Source: Roseibium album (GTDB taxonomy: Bacteria > Pseudomonadota > Alphaproteobacteria > Rhizobiales > Stappiaceae). From it: DNA of 64,000 nucleotides. Numbering within the stretch: the first letter of the stretch is position 1; each line of letters begins with the position of its first letter. The position numbers and the translations under genes were made by a program. Below are positions 42,739-50,401 of this stretch, in pieces. The notes beneath the pieces are model-generated. The model saw only the letters and a program-made list of their open reading frames with translations, had not been told where the DNA came from and searched no databases. The DNA is taken from positions 1 through 64,000 of the forward strand of contig NZ_CXWE01000010.1 in the NCBI RefSeq assembly GCF_001404515.1, written 5' to 3'.

Positions 42739-44113
42739 GATTGGCGGCCTCCTGACCTGCGATGCGTCCGAAGACGGTGCCTATGGTCATTCCGAAACCG
42801 GCGAGATATCCCTGACCGAGGATCGACCCGGCCATGGTTTCGCCTGCGGCCCAAAGGTTTCGGATCGGACCGTTTTCCGTGCTGCAGCGGGCTTTTTCGT
42901 CGACCTTCAGTCCAAGATAAGTGAAGGTCACGCCTGTCCTGAGGCTGTAGCCGTAAAAGGGCGCCTCGGTTATGGGCCGTGCCCAGTTGGACTTGGGCGG
43001 GGTCAGGCCGGACGTGGTAACGCCGTCCAGTTCGGTCGGGTGAAATGTCGATGTGTCGCCGCAGGCCGCGTTGAAAGCGGTTACGGTTTCAAGCAGTTTT
43101 TCCGGCGGCAGTCCCATCTTGTCGGCAAGCTCTTCAAGCGTATCCGCCTTGACCGGTGGAAAGACCGACGGCATGAACAGGTCGAGGGACTTGGCGTCGA
43201 TGACAACGTAGCCGATCTGATCCAGCTGATTGGCGATAAGGCGTCCCCAGATCGCGTATCGCTTGGGCCAGACATCCTCACCCTCGTCGTGGAACCGCTC
43301 TGCATTCTTGTTGACAACAATGGAAAATGGCACGCAGTCGAGCCGGGTGACGATACCCCCGTCGAATTTCGGTGCGCGGCCATCGATCGCGACCGCGTGG
43401 CACTGGGTCGGATCGCCAACGGACCGGACACCCTGATCGAGGAGATCCGCCAACACGACACCCCGATTGTAAGGCGTGCCGCGGATCAGGAAATTCTGTG
43501 CCGGAGGACCCCAGGCCCGGGTGAGCCAGTCGGTATTCGCCTGGAACCCGCCGGAGGCGACAATGACTGCTCGTGGTGCAAAGCTACGGTGCTGACCCTC
43601 GTGGGTGTAGTCAACCCGGCTGATCCGGTCGCCCTCGAGTTGCAGATGCGTGACATTGGCTTCGTAAAGAACGTCAACACCCAGTTTGCCGGCCGTGCGG
43701 TAGTAGGCATTCACCAGCGATTTTCCACCGCCCATGAAGAACGCGTTGGTACGCGCCAGCGAGAGGGTGCCGGACAGGGAGGGCTGGAAACGGACACCGT
43801 GGGCTTCCATCCACGGCAGGCATTCTTCGGAAGTGCGAATGGCAATCCGCGCCAGTCTTTCATCCGTCTTTCCGCCAGTGACCTTCAGAAGATCCTCGAA
43901 ATACTCGTCCTCGCCGTAGGCCTCGACAAGTGGCCCCAGCGGTGTTGAGTGCATGCACCTGAAATTTCTGGTATGGCGCGAATTGCCACCCCGGTAGGTT
44001 TTCGGGGCGGTTTCCAGCACGACGACCTTCGCGCCTCTTTCCGCCGCTGTCATTGCTGCGCACAGGGCGGCATTGCCACCGCCTATGACGGCAATATCAT
44101 ATTCGCTGGTCAT
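42728..44113 (-). CDS. tcuA: FAD-dependent tricarballylate dehydrogenase TcuA
   Basis: A 461-residue flavoprotein of the succinate dehydrogenase/fumarate reductase-like FAD family. The dinucleotide motif is DIAVIGGGNAALCAAMTAAERGAKVVVLE, then RGGNSRHTRNFRCMH, and the C-terminal GETMAGSILGQGYLAGFGMTIGTVFGRIAGQEAA. TcuA of Salmonella oxidises tricarballylate to cis-aconitate. The related substrate here could be another tricarboxylate. The LysR gene is divergent, 79 bases away. Confidence 0.92.
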   Translation of the reverse strand: MTSEYDIAVIGGGNAALCAAMTAAERGAKVVVLETAPKTYRGGNSRHTRNFRCMHSTPLGPLVEAYGEDEYFEDLLKVTGGKTDERLARIAIRTSEECLPWMEAHGVRFQPSLSGTLSLARTNAFFMGGGKSLVNAYYRTAGKLGVDVLYEANVTHLQLEGDRISRVDYTHEGQHRSFAPRAVIVASGGFQANTDWLTRAWGPPAQNFLIRGTPYNRGVVLADLLDQGVRSVGDPTQCHAVAIDGRAPKFDGGIVTRLDCVPFSIVVNKNAERFHDEGEDVWPKRYAIWGRLIANQLDQIGYVVIDAKSLDLFMPSVFPPVKADTLEELADKMGLPPEKLLETVTAFNAACGDTSTFHPTELDGVTTSGLTPPKSNWARPITEAPFYGYSLRTGVTFTYLGLKVDEKARCSTENGPIRNLWAAGETMAGSILGQGYLAGFGMTIGTVFGRIAGQEAANHAN

Positions 44114-44180
44114 GGTGCTTGTCCTCTCGGAGCGGTCATACCAGCTGATTTATTATTTTGACTATTGTCGGTTTTCTTGA

Positions 44181-44205
44181 AATTAATGCGCAATGCGCAT
44201 TAATT
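44181..44205. promoter_or_regulatory. Perfect palindrome centred on the tcuR start codon
   Basis: AATTAATGCGCA (44181-44192) and TGCGCATTAATT (44194-44205) are exact 12-base inverted arms. The single central base, 44193, is the A of the LysR gene's ATG. It lies in the 79-base divergent tcuA-tcuR gap and reaches into the coding sequence. It may be an autoregulatory LysR operator or an mRNA hairpin hiding the start codon; no Shine-Dalgarno sequence is visible upstream. Confidence 0.75.
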
Positions 44206-45119
44206 ATGATTTCAACGACCTGGAGGCCTTTCTTGCAGTCATTGAAACGGGCTCGTTTCACATTGCGGCGGAGCGGTTGAACCTGTCGCAATCGGCAATC
44301 ACGCGCAGGGTGCAGAAATTGGAGGGCGTGCTCGGGTCAACGCTGTTTGAACGCACGACGCGGGCGGTCAGACCAACTCTGGCGGCCAAGAGGTTGCAGG
44401 CCCGGGCCGAAGTCATGCTGGAAAGTGCGCGCGAAACCACGCTTGTCATGCGCGACGAAAGCGTTGCCTACGAGCACCAGCGCAGCGCCCTCGTCACCAT
44501 CGCATTGATACCCACGGTGGTGACCTACCTGTTGTCGCCCACCCTTCGCCTGCTTCAGGAAAGTGGCATGTCGGTACGCGTGCGCCTGCTTGACCATGCG
44601 GCGAATGAGGTGGCTGGGGCCGTGTCGCAGGGTGAAGCGGATTTCGGTATCTGCTCCATCGGATCTTTGGAACCCAACACTCATTTCGAACCGCTCTTTG
44701 ACGATCTCATCGTGCTTGTCCTGCCAGACGGTCACCCGTTGGCCGGGCAGGATCAGCTGACATGGTCAGATCTCAAGGCAGAGCCATTGATCCTGCCGGC
44801 AAGGGGAACCGGCAACCGGCTGTTGATCGACGAGGCGATGGCGAAAAGCCGGTTGACGGCGCAGTGGACCTATGAAGTCGGACGTTCAACGACGGCGATG
44901 GAGCTTGTCAACGAGGGTATCGGCGTCGCTTTGCTGCCACGTTCGGCCATGCTGTCTGCTCAAGGCCGGACACTGGTTTTCAGGCAGCTCCTCGAACCGG
45001 CTGTTGCGCGTCCTGTCGGCTTGCTGACCAGAACGGGCGTCGCCGACAGCACGGTCGTCGGCGCCTTCAAGGATGCCATCCGGCAAATCTCGGGCAGGCT
45101 TGGGGCTTTGTCCCTGTGA
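44193..45119 (+). CDS. LysR-family regulator, TcuR-like
   Basis: A 308-residue LysR regulator. Helix-turn-helix: DFNDLEAFLAVIETGSFHIAAERLNLSQSAITRRVQKLEGVLGSTLFERTTR. The effector domain shows the usual alpha/beta pattern (VVTYLLSPTLRLL, LIVLVLPDGHPLAGQDQLTW). It is divergent from tcuAB, as tcuR is in enterobacteria, and probably activates tcuAB in response to tricarballylate or a related acid. The ATG is the only start that leaves a complete HTH; an ATG at 44186 hits a stop after five codons. Confidence 0.9.
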   Translation: MRINYDFNDLEAFLAVIETGSFHIAAERLNLSQSAITRRVQKLEGVLGSTLFERTTRAVRPTLAAKRLQARAEVMLESARETTLVMRDESVAYEHQRSALVTIALIPTVVTYLLSPTLRLLQESGMSVRVRLLDHAANEVAGAVSQGEADFGICSIGSLEPNTHFEPLFDDLIVLVLPDGHPLAGQDQLTWSDLKAEPLILPARGTGNRLLIDEAMAKSRLTAQWTYEVGRSTTAMELVNEGIGVALLPRSAMLSAQGRTLVFRQLLEPAVARPVGLLTRTGVADSTVVGAFKDAIRQISGRLGALSL

Positions 45120-45478
45120 AGGGCCCTGTTTCGATCGCAAAGGGGCAATTGGCTGCCGGAATTGCGTTACAACTCAGATTGCCAATGGCCCGTATGCAGG
45201 ACTTCCGGTGGCAGGCCATATTGACAAAAATGCGCCTATACAGAAAAGCTTGACACGCAGCGGATCCCGCAACCCAATTTGCAAGTAAAGCGAGCATTGT
45301 AATAAATCTTCTAGAACATTCAGTGCTACTGTTGACGTAAAGTAATTCTTGTACCTACTATTCCAGACTGACGATTTTCTATTCTAATACATTTCTGATC
45401 GCCAATTTATGGCGAGGGATACCTTTGTGTTTTCAAAGGCCTTCTTGATTTTTTGGAAAAAAGAAGTGGTGCTCGACC
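45120..45478 (+). promoter_or_regulatory. eCIS upstream region with candidate promoter and leader hairpins
   Basis: A 359-base AT-rich gap without a gene. TTGACG at 45332-45337 and TACTAT at 45356-45361, 18 bases apart, form a good -35/-10 pair. The leader would be about 110 bases. It contains CCTTTG (45422-45427) pairing with CAAAGG (45434-45439), and a CTTCTT/AAGAAG-based inverted repeat at 45441-45466 ending just before the first eCIS start. These hairpins could attenuate or gate translation. Confidence 0.5.
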
Positions 45479-46033
45479 ATGATAAGTGAGGCACTCGAAT
45501 TTGTCCGCCGGGAGGTGCGCGATCATCTTGCCGTGAGCGATGCGGAGGCACAACTTGAAAGTGCAAGAGTGCTCACCGAAGAAGGCTCCGAGGGACTGAC
45601 GATCACCCTGATCAATGTCGAGGAAGAGGCCGCGCTCCGCAATACACCGAACATGTTTGTGGTCGATGGACTTCCGGTTCAGCGTCAGCCTTCGGTTTTC
45701 ATGAACCTGTATCTTTTGTTTGCCTTCGATTTCCCGAATTACGGCACCAGCCTGTTCAATCTTTCAGAGACAATCGCGCTGTTTCAGGACCGGCGAATAT
45801 TCACGACGGCGGACGACAGGACCGACAATCCGTTTCCCGAACGCGCGGTCCAGCTCGCCTTCGATCATCACAACATGAGCTTCGAGGCGCTCAACAATCT
45901 CTGGTCGATCATGGGCGGGACGATGTTTCCCTGCGTGATTTACAAAGTCCGATTGGTCGAAATCCGCCGCGATGTTGCGGACGAAACCTTGCGGGAAATC
46001 GACACGATCGAACTGGACATGAGCGGGATATGA
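45479..46033 (+). CDS. eCIS cap/terminator protein, Pvc16-like (DUF4255)
   Basis: A 184-residue DUF4255 protein. The pattern ISEALEFVRREVRDHL, a middle LRNTPNMFVVDGLPVQRQPSVFMNLYLLFAF block, and ALNNLWSIMGGTMFPCVIYKVRLVEI match the Pvc16/Afp16 family, which caps the tube and sheath at the end far from the baseplate and sets length. It is the first gene of the contractile injection cluster and overlaps the next gene by four bases. Confidence 0.88.
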   Translation: MISEALEFVRREVRDHLAVSDAEAQLESARVLTEEGSEGLTITLINVEEEAALRNTPNMFVVDGLPVQRQPSVFMNLYLLFAFDFPNYGTSLFNLSETIALFQDRRIFTTADDRTDNPFPERAVQLAFDHHNMSFEALNNLWSIMGGTMFPCVIYKVRLVEIRRDVADETLREIDTIELDMSGI

Positions 46034-46779
46034 GTTTCATTCGCCAATATCGCCGCTTTGTGCGGGTCAGCTTCGAAGATGACGGCGGGCAGCCGGTTGA
46101 TGCCTTTGACGTGCGCCTGACAGGTCACACGCGCAGGGTTCTGTCCGACCACGCCTTGATCTTCCGGCCCGGAGTCGCGGGGTTTTCAATTTACAGCCGC
46201 CGCAATCCGGACGAAGCGGATCCGCTTATCGGACCGATAACCGGGCGAACACGTCTGAGTTTCGGTCTCCGCCTGACAGATCCGCAGTTTCATGCACGCT
46301 ATCATCCGGACCTGCAGCCTGCCGCCCGGCAGATCCTCCTGCACAATCTGGACGCTACAGGGACGGTGCAAACCTCCGGAGCGCTGAGCAGCGCGGCAAC
46401 GGTCGAGCAGGCGGATCTTGTCCGGGTTGGAGCAGCGAAGAGTTTTCCTGTCACCCTGGATCTGACTGCCGGTGTTCCTGACCGTCTGCAGGCAAGGAAC
46501 CGTTTCGACAACAGCCTTCTTGTCGAACAGGAGTTCACCGCTCCAGCCGGCCCGGTTCTGCGGCTGAACGCAGACCTGAATTCCCTGGAACATCCAGCGG
46601 TGCGCCTGACGACGCCGGTGGCAGGTGTCCTCGACCAGCTTGTCTATGCAGACGATGAAATCAGCAGCAGCGGCGTTGAATTGATCCTCGATCTCTGGTG
46701 GGAGCAGCGTCAGGACGTCGTACCCACACCAGGCGGGGCTCAATTCACCGCATCCTTTCGAGCAAGGGACGGGGCGTGA
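46030..46779 (+). CDS. eCIS-associated protein of unknown function
   Basis: A 249-residue soluble protein. Its start overlaps the cap gene (ATGA). The N-terminal half (RFVRVSFEDDGGQPVDAFDVRLTGHTRRVLSDHALIFRPGVAGFSIY) looks beta-rich; the C-terminus has PVAGVLDQLVYADDEISSSG. Similar short beta-rich proteins follow DUF4255 in other eCIS loci, so I infer a structural or assembly part of the particle. I cannot name a family or role. No signal peptide or membrane helix is visible. Confidence 0.8.
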   Translation: MSFIRQYRRFVRVSFEDDGGQPVDAFDVRLTGHTRRVLSDHALIFRPGVAGFSIYSRRNPDEADPLIGPITGRTRLSFGLRLTDPQFHARYHPDLQPAARQILLHNLDATGTVQTSGALSSAATVEQADLVRVGAAKSFPVTLDLTAGVPDRLQARNRFDNSLLVEQEFTAPAGPVLRLNADLNSLEHPAVRLTTPVAGVLDQLVYADDEISSSGVELILDLWWEQRQDVVPTPGGAQFTASFRARDGA

Positions 46780-46804
46780 CAATGAAATCGGTCTGGCGGC
46801 AGAA

Positions 46805-47035
46805 ATGGCAAAACCCCGCAGGGAAGAATGTGAAGAGCGTTTGTTCTGCCAGGTCAAGCGCACTGACACAGCAATGCAAAACCTTATTCCGTCAGTCGGA
46901 TTTGTTCGCCTGGGACCCCTGCTGCAACGCGAATGGCTTGAAGATGAACCAGGTTTCTTCGCTCACGCTTCTGGCATCTGGCCAAAGCGCTCCAATCCAA
47001 ATCCACTTCGTCAATGGGTCCTGACCCTGGAGTAA
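46805..47035 (+). CDS. Small eCIS-locus protein, unknown
   Basis: A 76-residue frame from ATG 46805 to TAA 47035, between the unknown protein and the sheath. Its residues look protein-like (LGPLLQREWLEDEPGFFAHASGIW then WVLTLE), whereas the overlapping frame at 46782-47024 has poor composition. The frame is open upstream to about 46750 without an ATG, and no clear ribosome site precedes 46805, so the true start may be non-standard. Spacing to the sheath gene (21 bases) supports a gene. No family recognised. Confidence 0.55.
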   Translation: MAKPRREECEERLFCQVKRTDTAMQNLIPSVGFVRLGPLLQREWLEDEPGFFAHASGIWPKRSNPNPLRQWVLTLE

Positions 47036-47056
47036 GCCCCCGAGAGGAACATCGCC

Positions 47057-48598
47057 ATGACCAACCTGATGCTATCGACGCCCGGCGTGGCGATACAGGA
47101 ACTTCCGTTCAACACGCCAACGATTGCGGGTGTGGCAACGGCGATACCCGCCTTTATCGGTCCGGTGAGAAACACCAACGCACCGGACGGAACGACCCTG
47201 ATTGGCAGCACCTGGCGCATCAGCTCATTGCCGGAGTTTGAGGCCTTGTTCGGCATCCCGGCCGCGAGCAGCTTCAACATACGCGCCGACAAGCGCATCG
47301 ACCAGAACGGAGCGCTCCTGGGGGTTGATGTCAGCTACCAGGTTGCCCCCGAACGCATTCCCACCGGGCAGCGGCTTTTTTATCACGCATTGCAGCTCTA
47401 CTTCGACAATGGCGGCGGCCCTTGCCACATACGCCCGATCGATACCACCGCAAATGCTCAGGCAAATTTTGAAGACGCCATAACCGCGTTGGAAAGTACC
47501 GATGAAATAACACTCAACGTCATCGTCAATACGATCGGTGCCGACGCCGCAAACTACGGGACGCTGGCGACCGCCTCCATGCAATCCTGCAACCGCATGC
47601 AGGACCGTTTCACGATCGCGGATGTCATTGACGCCCGCCCTGGTGGAATCGTCGACAATTCGGGCATCCCCTCGACACTCGGACAGGACGTTACCACGGA
47701 GTTCCGGGACAGGGTGACGGCCGTGTCGGAGGACGTGCTGAAATATGGCGCTGCGTATATTCCATATCTCAACACGAATATGCCGGTTCTTTACCAGGCC
47801 GGAACGGTTGATATCGACGCTGCTTCACAGTTGATCACGTTCGATGCGGAGGGAAACCAGACAGGCACCGCGGATCTGTTCACCAACGGTGGTGCGGACC
47901 TGCCTCTTTCGGACGATTTCTTTCAAGGAGTCGTCGATCTGGTGACGCCGGCCAATTCTCAGCCCGGTGAAAAGCCGGTTGTCGAAGCGGTGCTCAATCT
48001 CCTGACCGGCACCACGCTGATCATGCCGCCTTCTCCGGCCATGGCGGGGATCTATGCGCGTGTTGACCGCCAGCGTGGCGTTCAGGTGGCACCGGCAAAT
48101 GTCGGTGTCATGAACACGATCGGCCCGGCACTCGCGATCACCGACGAAGAACAGGGACTTTTGAACGTCGATCCAACCTCGGGTAAATCGGTAAATGCGA
48201 TCCGTTTCTTTACTGGCCGGGGCACCGTGGTCTGGGGAGCTCGCACGCTCGCCGGGAACAGCGGCGACTGGAAATTCGTCAACAGGCGCCGGGCGGCAAT
48301 TTATCTTGAAGAAAGCATCGGGGATGCGCTCGAGGCTTTTGTTTTCGAACCCAATGTGTCCAAGACCTGGGTCCGCGTAAAGCGCATGATTGAAGGTTTC
48401 CTGCTCAACGAATGGCGCGCGGGAACCCTTGCAGGACCGACCGCTGCCGACGCGTTTGAGGTATCTATCGGCCTCGGAACGACCATGAGCCAGCAGGACA
48501 TCGTCGACGGCATCATGCGCGTACTCGTGCGTGTTGCGCTGCCGGGTCCGGCGGAAAAGATCATCCTCCAGTTTACGCAAAAGGCGCAGGCGGCCTGA
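47057..48598 (+). CDS. Contractile tail sheath protein
   Basis: A 513-residue sheath subunit, the contractile outer cylinder of the particle. It begins MLSTPGVAIQE (the phage sheath N-terminus, after a short leader) and contains the FITGRGTVVWGARTLAG-type core (RFFTGRGTVVWGARTLA) and a C-terminal insertion-strand region (VRVALPGPAEKIILQFTQKAQ). Length is that of phage and PVC sheaths. Only one sheath gene is present, whereas Photorhabdus PVCs carry three. Ribosome site GAGAGGAA precedes the ATG. Confidence 0.95.
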   Translation: MTNLMLSTPGVAIQELPFNTPTIAGVATAIPAFIGPVRNTNAPDGTTLIGSTWRISSLPEFEALFGIPAASSFNIRADKRIDQNGALLGVDVSYQVAPERIPTGQRLFYHALQLYFDNGGGPCHIRPIDTTANAQANFEDAITALESTDEITLNVIVNTIGADAANYGTLATASMQSCNRMQDRFTIADVIDARPGGIVDNSGIPSTLGQDVTTEFRDRVTAVSEDVLKYGAAYIPYLNTNMPVLYQAGTVDIDAASQLITFDAEGNQTGTADLFTNGGADLPLSDDFFQGVVDLVTPANSQPGEKPVVEAVLNLLTGTTLIMPPSPAMAGIYARVDRQRGVQVAPANVGVMNTIGPALAITDEEQGLLNVDPTSGKSVNAIRFFTGRGTVVWGARTLAGNSGDWKFVNRRRAAIYLEESIGDALEAFVFEPNVSKTWVRVKRMIEGFLLNEWRAGTLAGPTAADAFEVSIGLGTTMSQQDIVDGIMRVLVRVALPGPAEKIILQFTQKAQAA

Positions 48599-48625
48599 GC
48601 CGTCGCATCCGAAAGGATCTGAAAA

Positions 48626-49057
48626 ATGGTCAACTATCCGATCGCAAAATACAATTTCGAGGTCGAAATGGAGGGGTTCACCCGCATCGGCTTCACTGAA
48701 GTTTCCGGACTGGACATCGAGACAGAGGTCATCGAATACCGGGAAGGTGCCTATCCGGAACCGTCAAAGGTGCAGATACCCGGCATGAAGAAATACGGAA
48801 CGGTGACCTGCAAGCGCGGCATGGTGCGGGGCGACAACGAGATCTACGACTGGTTCCAGACGATCCTGGATCCGTCAAACCGGCGCGATGTTCAGATATC
48901 GTTGCTCGACGAGATGCGCGAACCGGTTTTCGTCTGGGTGATTTCCAATGCGTTCGTCACCAAGATTGCCTCGACCGATCTCAAGGCGGACGGAAACGAG
49001 ATCGCGATCGAGTCGATGGAATTCAAGGGCGATTCCATAGCTATCTCGACACCGTGA
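48626..49057 (+). CDS. Tail tube protein 1, gp19/Pvc1-like
   Basis: A 143-residue inner-tube protein. The family features are NFEVEMEGFTRIGFTEVSGLDIETEVIEYREG, KYGTVTCKRGMVRGDNEIYDW and the end NEIAIESMEFKGDSIAIS. Stacked hexamers form the tube that carries cargo. It lies 27 bases after the sheath gene. A second tube-like gene follows directly. Confidence 0.93.
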   Translation: MVNYPIAKYNFEVEMEGFTRIGFTEVSGLDIETEVIEYREGAYPEPSKVQIPGMKKYGTVTCKRGMVRGDNEIYDWFQTILDPSNRRDVQISLLDEMREPVFVWVISNAFVTKIASTDLKADGNEIAIESMEFKGDSIAISTP

Positions 49058-49067
49058 GGTTCGGATC

Positions 49068-49517
49068 ATGGCGCTGACCCACCCTTACAACCTGCCGCTC
49101 ATTCACAACTTCCGGGTGGAATTTGATTTGCCCGGAGCCGGCGATCTGGATGTCCGCTTCCGGGAGGTGTCGGGCCTGTCCATGGAGCTTGAGCAGGAGA
49201 CCGTGACAGAGGGTGGTGAGAACCGCTTCGTCCACAAGGTGCCCGTGCGTGCAAGCTATCCCGATCTCGTTCTGAAACGCGGACTGATTGGCGAAAGCGC
49301 GGTCACGCAATGGATCAGAGATGCCATTCAGAACCTCGTTATCCGTCCGATCACGATGAGCGTCGTCCTCCTCGATCCGAAACTGGAGCCACTGCGCACG
49401 TTTTCGGTAGTGAACGCCTGGCCGAAAAAATGGTCGGTATCCGATTTCAATGCGGAGACAAGCGAGATCGCGGTTGAAACACTTGAACTTGCCTACGCCT
49501 ATTTCCGGGAGGTTTGA
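49068..49517 (+). CDS. Tail tube protein 2, gp19/Pvc5-like
   Basis: A 149-residue paralogue of the preceding tube protein (NFRVEFDLPGAGDLDVRFREVSGLSMELEQE, LVLKRGLIGESAVTQWI, SEIAVETLELAYAYF). In PVC and Afp systems the second, less abundant tube protein forms the layer between baseplate and tube. That role is an inference here. Confidence 0.93.
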   Translation: MALTHPYNLPLIHNFRVEFDLPGAGDLDVRFREVSGLSMELEQETVTEGGENRFVHKVPVRASYPDLVLKRGLIGESAVTQWIRDAIQNLVIRPITMSVVLLDPKLEPLRTFSVVNAWPKKWSVSDFNAETSEIAVETLELAYAYFREV

Positions 49518-49518
49518 C

Positions 49519-49689
49519 ATGGCAGTACAGATCAATCTGATCGAATTTCGGGGACGGATCGAGGGAAGCCCCGGGTCAAAGCCAGACAATGAGATGTCTG
49601 CGACCGAAAAGGCCACGGAACGGGAACGTGTGATATCCGCAGCGGTTTCGGAAGCCATCTCCGTCATCAGACGTCGCGAGGAACGCTGA
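49519..49689 (+). CDS. Small eCIS protein, DUF5908-like
   Basis: A 56-residue protein from the ATG at 49519, with GGGAGG upstream. It begins MAVQINLIEFRGRI and ends in a charged helix (ERERVISAAVSEAISVIRRREER), the layout of DUF5908 proteins that sit between the tube and the LysM-type genes in many eCIS clusters. Function unknown; a short connector or chaperone is possible. Confidence 0.75.
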   Translation: MAVQINLIEFRGRIEGSPGSKPDNEMSATEKATERERVISAAVSEAISVIRRREER

Positions 49690-49690
49690 T

Positions 49691-50398
49691 ATGCCTCCGG
49701 CTGATGGTACTTTGGTGAAACTGATGATTGTTCCCTACGAATCGTCCAAGGCGTTCGCTGACAGCCTGCCTGCCGGACCGACATTCGAGGCGCAGATCAA
49801 TCCTGCCGAATATACAGACGCCGTCGAACTGGAAATGAACGCCGATGAAACGCCTCAGGGCGCTGATGGCAATGAGGCGAAGATCAAGGGTATCAAGCCC
49901 CGGACATTCACATTCGACCTTCCTCTGGAAGGTTCAGGTGTACTGAACGCGAACGGCCGGCATGGCGGGGACCTCGGGTCTTCCGAAACCCTGATCGAAC
50001 GTCTCGATGCCTTTCGGGAAACCGTCGGGTTTTCCGGTGAAGTCCACAGGCAACGGTTCCTGCATCTTGCCTGGGGGCGCTTGTCCGTCACCTGCGCGCT
50101 GGAAACTTATTCTGTCAATTTCAAGCTGTTTGACCCTCAGGGCAATCCACTGCGTGCCGTCCTGAGCGCAACATTCAAGGAGCACAAGGATCCTGAAGTT
50201 CAGGAAAAGGAGAAAAACCTCGCCAGTCCGGACATCATGCATGGTCATTTGATTCACGATGGCGACACGCTTGTGAACCTGACTTACGGGGTCTACCGCG
50301 ATCCGGGTCTTTACATCGCCGTCGCGGAAGTGAATGGCCTCGACACGGTCCGCAATCTCGACTCGGGATCGGACTTGATCCTGCCGCCGGTGAGGTAA
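49691..50398 (+). CDS. eCIS tube/baseplate adaptor, Pvc7-like with LysM-type tail
   Basis: A 235-residue protein. The N-terminal part is the phage gp53-like adaptor (KLMIVPYESSKAF to TFEAQINPAEYTDAVELEM, and TFTFDLPLEGSGVL). The C-terminal 50 residues form a LysM-like module (HDGDTLVNLTYGVYRDPGLYIAVAEVNGLDTVRNLDSGSDLILPPV). In Afp/PVC particles this protein connects spike and tube. It starts immediately after the small DUF5908-like gene (one base after its stop). Confidence 0.88.
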   Translation: MPPADGTLVKLMIVPYESSKAFADSLPAGPTFEAQINPAEYTDAVELEMNADETPQGADGNEAKIKGIKPRTFTFDLPLEGSGVLNANGRHGGDLGSSETLIERLDAFRETVGFSGEVHRQRFLHLAWGRLSVTCALETYSVNFKLFDPQGNPLRAVLSATFKEHKDPEVQEKEKNLASPDIMHGHLIHDGDTLVNLTYGVYRDPGLYIAVAEVNGLDTVRNLDSGSDLILPPVR

Positions 50399-50401
50399 CG
50401 G

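Noticed and set aside
45241..45300. A tRNA-end-like stretch (GATCCCGCAACCCAATTTGC) before the eCIS cluster, similar to the repeat copies near 470 and 18170.
   Set aside because: Only about 10 bases match well and no terminator or purine-rich leader accompanies it. It may be chance, so it is not counted as an attachment site.
46782..47024. A second plus-strand frame over the small eCIS gene, with a better ribosome site.
   Set aside because: The product has serine-, alanine- and cysteine-rich, unstructured composition typical of a shadow frame. The frame from 46805 is more protein-like.
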